Assembly: GCA_009992615.1 (NCBI GenBank)
Contig: JAACVA010000227.1
Span: 1-7,743 of the forward strand
From: Rhodobacterales bacterium
GTDB lineage: Bacteria > Pseudomonadota > Alphaproteobacteria > Rhodobacterales > Rhodobacteraceae
Length of the DNA stretch: 7,743 nt
Direction of reading: 5' to 3'
The notes below the pieces were generated by a model, which did not search any database, was not told the origin of the DNA, and saw only the letters and a list, made by a program, of their open reading frames with translations. Within the stretch, counting starts at the first letter, position 1; every line of letters begins with the position of its first letter. Below are positions 4,927-7,743 of the stretch, one piece after another. A program made the position numbers and the translations under genes.

Positions 4927-7491
4927 ATGCCGGACACGCCACTGAACCACCCCGCCTTTGACAGCCTGCGCCGCCCGCTGGCGCTGACCCGTGCCGGCAT
5001 GGTGGCTGAACGTGCCACGCGCAGCCTCTGGCCGGTCTGGAGCGTCGTTTTGGCGATTTTCGGCGCCCTGATGCTGGGCTTGCAGGACAGCGCCCCGATC
5101 GAGGTGGTATGGGGCATCGGCGCAGTTGTGGCTTTGGCGCTGGTCTGGTTCGGCTGGCGCGGGGCGCAGGCGTTTCAGATGCCCAGCCGGACCGAGGCGT
5201 TGCAGCGGCTTGATTCCACCCTGCCCGGCCGCCCGATCGGGGCTCTGCGTGACATTCAGGTCATCGGCAGCACCGATGCCGGATCACAAGCCGTGTGGCA
5301 GGCCCACATCACCCGAATGGCCGAACGCGTGAAAACGGCGCGCGCGGTGCGCCCTGACCTGCGGATCGCGGCGCGCGATCCATTCGCGCTGCGCTATGTC
5401 GCCTTGTTGCTGTTTGCCGTGGCGCTGTTGTTCGGGTCGTTCTGGCGCGTCGCATCGGTGGGCGAGTTGACCCCCGGCAGAGGTGCCGCGCTGGCCGCCG
5501 GCCCGGCCTGGGAAGGCTGGATCGAACCACCCGCCTATACCGGCAAGCCCAGCCTTTACCTGGCCGACATCTCCGACGAAACCGTCACCGTGCCTCAAGG
5601 CAGCCGCATCACCCTGCGCCTGTATGGCGAAGTCGGTGCGCTGCGCCTGTCCGAGGATGTGTCGGGCCGCGCCCCCGACCCCGCCGCGCCGCCCGCCGCA
5701 CAGCTGGGCCAGACCTTCGAGGTGCAGCACAGCGGCACGGTTGAAATCGACGGTCCCACCGGGCGGCAGTGGCAAATCGTCATGCTGCCCGATGCCCGGC
5801 CCGATGTCGCTGCCGCCGGCCCGGCCGAACGCAAGGCAGACGGCACCCTGCGCCAGCCCTTCGTTGCCAGCGACGATTACGGTGTTGTCAGCGGCACCGC
5901 CACGATCACGCTCGATCTTGCTGCGCTGGATCGGCGTCATGGCCTGACCACCGCCCCCGATCCCCGCGATGCCATCGTGCTGGATCTGCCAATGCCGTTC
6001 AATGGTGAGCGTACCGCATTCGAGGACTTCCTCACCGACAATTTCAGCAAACACCCCTGGGCAAACATGCCCGTCACCCTGCGCTTTTCGGTCGAAGACG
6101 CAGTGGGCCAGACCGGCCAAGGCGCGCCTTTCGGCGAAAACCTGGGGGGTCTGCGGTTTTTTGATCCGCTGGCCAAGGCCATCATCGAACAGCGGCGCGA
6201 TCTGTTGTGGGCACGCGAAAATGCGGGGCGGGTGGCACAGATCCTGCGCGCCGTATCGCATTCGCCCGATGACATTTTCCGCAGCAACGCAGTGTATCTG
6301 AAACTGCGCACGGCGATCCGCCAGCTTGAAGCCGGGTTTGAGTTGGCGTCGCTGTCAACCGAGGTACAGGAAGACGTGGCCGAGGCGCTGTGGGGCATTG
6401 CCGAACAGCTGGAATATGGCGATCTGGCCGATGCGCTGGCCCGGCTGCGCCGCGCCCAGGACCGCCTGTCAGAGGCGATCAAGAATGGCGCCAGCGACGA
6501 GGAAATCGCCGGCCTGATGGACGAGTTGCGCGAGGCGATGCAGGATTATATGCGCCAGCTGGCCGAAAACGCCGAACGCAATGGCGAACAGCAACAGGCC
6601 GAAGGCGAGATGCAGGAAATTACCGCCGGCCAGTTGCAGGAATTGCTCGACCGGATCCAGGAGTTGATGGAGCAGGGGCGCATGGCCGAGGCCCAGGCGC
6701 TGTTGGATCAGTTGCAGCAGATGATGGAGAATATGCAGGTGACCCAAGGCCAGGGTGGCCAGGGTCAGCAAGGCGAAGGCGATCAGGCGATGCAGGATTT
6801 GCAAGACACCCTGCGCGATCAACAGGGCCTGTCGGATCAGGCATTCCGCGACCTTCAGGAACAGTTCAACCCCGGTCAACCGGGCGAACAACAGGGGCAA
6901 CAGGGGCAACAGGGCGAACAACCCGGCCAAGGGCAGCAAGGTCAGGGTCAACAGCCCGGCCAAGGCCAGCAACCCGGCGAGGGGCAGCAACCCGGCCAAA
7001 GTCTGGCCGACCGTCAGAACGCACTGCGCAACGAATTGAACCGCCAGCAAAACAACCTGCCCGGCGCGGGCACCCCCGAAGGCGACGCCGCACGCGAATC
7101 GCTGGGCCGCGCAGGTGAGGCGATGGACGGTGCCGAGCAAGCCCTGCGCGACGGCGATTACGCCGAGGCACTGGACCAGCAGTCGCAGGCGATGGAGGCG
7201 CTGCGTGAAGGCATCCGCAACCTTGGCGAGGCGATGGCGCAACAGGAACAACAGCAGGGTGGCCAGGGCCAGGCCAGCACCAGCGGCGATGCCCAGGGCC
7301 GCCAGCGTGATCCGCTGGGCCGTGAAGCCGGGTCGCAAGGCCAGTTGGGCACAGACGAGAACCTGTTGCAGGGCGATGACGTGTATCGCCGGGCCGAGGA
7401 ACTGTTGGACGAAATCCGCCGCCGGTCGGGCGAACAAAACCGACCGGATCAGGAACTGGAATATCTCAAGCGGCTGCTCGACAGGTTCTGA
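4927..7491 (+). CDS. TIGR02302/DUF4175 family membrane-anchored protein of unknown function
   Basis: Large protein of 854 residues that I assign to the alphaproteobacterial TIGR02302 family (DUF4175). Two hydrophobic helices are seen near the N-terminus (about 35-51 and 59-76) and a third at about 154-174. Because the third helix is followed by a long soluble part, most of the protein probably faces the periplasm. A beta-rich region follows, opening with WEGWIEPPAYTGKPSLYL (195-212), a motif shared with relatives; ASDDYGVVSGTATI (314-327) also looks like a strand-rich repeat of an extracytoplasmic fold. From about 410 to 600 the sequence becomes helical and charged, likely coiled coil, with many Glu, Gln, Leu and Ala. 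Residues 603-691 are Gln/Gly-rich, then a second helical part (about 695-775) and another Gln/Gly patch (770-785). The conserved C-terminal tail is VYRRAEELLDEIRRRSG and ELEYLKRLLDRF. The molecular role is unknown. Alternative start: 4915. It closes the argH-lysA gene run. Confidence 0.88.
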   Translation: MPDTPLNHPAFDSLRRPLALTRAGMVAERATRSLWPVWSVVLAIFGALMLGLQDSAPIEVVWGIGAVVALALVWFGWRGAQAFQMPSRTEALQRLDSTLPGRPIGALRDIQVIGSTDAGSQAVWQAHITRMAERVKTARAVRPDLRIAARDPFALRYVALLLFAVALLFGSFWRVASVGELTPGRGAALAAGPAWEGWIEPPAYTGKPSLYLADISDETVTVPQGSRITLRLYGEVGALRLSEDVSGRAPDPAAPPAAQLGQTFEVQHSGTVEIDGPTGRQWQIVMLPDARPDVAAAGPAERKADGTLRQPFVASDDYGVVSGTATITLDLAALDRRHGLTTAPDPRDAIVLDLPMPFNGERTAFEDFLTDNFSKHPWANMPVTLRFSVEDAVGQTGQGAPFGENLGGLRFFDPLAKAIIEQRRDLLWARENAGRVAQILRAVSHSPDDIFRSNAVYLKLRTAIRQLEAGFELASLSTEVQEDVAEALWGIAEQLEYGDLADALARLRRAQDRLSEAIKNGASDEEIAGLMDELREAMQDYMRQLAENAERNGEQQQAEGEMQEITAGQLQELLDRIQELMEQGRMAEAQALLDQLQQMMENMQVTQGQGGQGQQGEGDQAMQDLQDTLRDQQGLSDQAFRDLQEQFNPGQPGEQQGQQGQQGEQPGQGQQGQGQQPGQGQQPGEGQQPGQSLADRQNALRNELNRQQNNLPGAGTPEGDAARESLGRAGEAMDGAEQALRDGDYAEALDQQSQAMEALREGIRNLGEAMAQQEQQQGGQGQASTSGDAQGRQRDPLGREAGSQGQLGTDENLLQGDDVYRRAEELLDEIRRRSGEQNRPDQELEYLKRLLDRF
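6871..6999. repeat. Gln/Gly/Pro low-complexity coding repeat
   Basis: Imperfect tandem repeat inside the TIGR02302 gene, coding residues 649-691. Two unit types are visible: a 9-base unit GGGCAACAG in the first part, and an 18-base unit of the kind CAACCCGGCCAAGGCCAG, which repeats about three times with synonymous and Gln/Glu changes. The encoded units are QQG and QQPGQG/QQPGEG. The frame is kept throughout. Such repeats can change length by slippage in multiples of three. Confidence 0.85.
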
Positions 7492-7518
7492 TCGCCTTGA
7501 CTTGCAAATGTGCAGAGT

Positions 7519-7541
7519 GTCGTGGCACAGGGCGACCTTTT
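7519..7541 (+). terminator. weak candidate terminator after the TIGR02302 gene
   Basis: GTCGT (7519-7523) can pair with GCGAC (7532-7536), including one G-T pair, around an 8-base loop. It is followed by CTTTTG. It begins 28 bases after the stop codon and lies between convergent genes, where a terminator is expected. The stem is short and the T-run is only four bases, so this is tentative. Confidence 0.25.
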
Positions 7542-7570
7542 GTGCATTGACGGCAGGCGCAGCGTCTGGT

Positions 7571-7743
7571 TCAGGGCGCTGGGTTGCCGCCCATCGCCGT
7601 GACGGCCCAAAGCAAGGCTGCGTCGATCAGGTCGCGCACGGTGTTCACCCAGTTCACATAGCTGTCGAGCAGCGGCGTCAGGGCCGGCACAGCCAAGCCG
7701 AGCTGGGGCGCAACCAGATAAATCAGCATCAACACCAGCATCG
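7571..7743 (-). CDS. unrecognised hydrophobic protein, C-terminal part
   Basis: Minus-strand open frame that ends in TGA at 7573-7571 and is still open at the right edge, so the true start is probably beyond the window. A Met codon at 7741-7739 would give 56 residues on its own, but nothing upstream of it can be seen. The visible protein reads MLVLMLIYLVAPQLGLAV, then PALTPLLDSYVNWVNTVRDL, then IDAALLWAVTAMGGNPAP. There are two hydrophobic stretches separated by a short amphipathic part, as in the last helices of an integral membrane protein. Codon choice is GC-rich like its neighbours. I do not recognise the family. It is convergent with the TIGR02302 gene, with 79 bases between the stops, and is therefore not part of that operon. 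Confidence 0.6.
   Translation of the reverse strand, partial: MLVLMLIYLVAPQLGLAVPALTPLLDSYVNWVNTVRDLIDAALLWAVTAMGGNPAP

Noticed and set aside
2944..4950. Long minus-strand open frame of 668 codons opposite lysA and its upstream neighbours
   Set aside because: It is antisense to four well-supported genes, is rich in His, Arg, Gln and Gly with no recognisable domain, and is the usual shadow frame of GC-rich coding sequence.
6871..6999. CRISPR-like or intergenic tandem array
   Set aside because: The repeat is in frame within a long gene, units vary by synonymous changes and there are no unique spacers.
6469..7437. Minus-strand open frame of 322 codons that looks like a Leu-rich membrane protein
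   Set aside because: Gln codons CAA and CAG read TTG and CTG (Leu) on the other strand, so the hydrophobic look is a direct by-product of the Gln-rich repeat in the TIGR02302 gene.

Overview
The window is GC-rich, densely packed bacterial chromosome. Gene content and order (argH, a small lipoprotein, a DUF2834 membrane protein, lysA, then a TIGR02302/DUF4175 protein, with tlpA divergent from argH) suggest an alphaproteobacterium of the order Rhodobacterales. This placement rests on recalled family and gene-order knowledge, because no search could be run. It looks like ordinary core chromosome: I see no tRNA, rRNA, CRISPR array, insertion sequence, integrase or phage gene.

Layout. (1) 1-359, minus strand: N-terminal part of an EAL-domain (cyclic-di-GMP phosphodiesterase-type) protein, cut by the window edge. 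(2) 360-481: divergent intergenic region, AT-richer than the genes beside it, with a possible promoter. (3) 482-1057, plus: tag, 3-methyladenine DNA glycosylase I. (4) 1054-1602, minus: a TlpA-type periplasmic thioredoxin-fold protein. It converges on tag and shares a CTAG with it that serves as stop codon on both strands. (5) 1619-3010, plus: argH, divergent from tlpA across a spacer of only 16 bases. (6) 3095-3232: a 45-residue lipoprotein resembling the LptM/YifL group. (7) 3229-3561: a three-helix DUF2834 membrane protein that overlaps the lipoprotein stop. (8) 3622-4887: lysA, diaminopimelate decarboxylase. (9) 4927-7491: a large TIGR02302/DUF4175 membrane-anchored protein with a Gln/Gly-rich repeat. 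(10) 7571-7743, minus: C-terminal end of an unrecognised hydrophobic protein, cut by the right edge.

The five plus-strand genes from argH to the TIGR02302 gene are closely spaced (gaps of 84, overlap 4, 60 and 39 bases) and may be one transcription unit. It combines the last step of arginine synthesis, the last step of lysine synthesis and three envelope proteins. ArgH and LysA are cytoplasmic enzymes. The lipoprotein, the DUF2834 protein, TlpA and the TIGR02302 protein are predicted to act in or across the inner membrane or periplasm.

Nothing here amounts to a clearly new system. The places most worth a second look are the TIGR02302 protein of unknown function and its Gln/Gly repeat, the LptM-like lipoprotein upstream of lysA, the exact 15-base tandem duplication at the lipoprotein/DUF2834 junction, and the 16-base tlpA/argH divergent start region.
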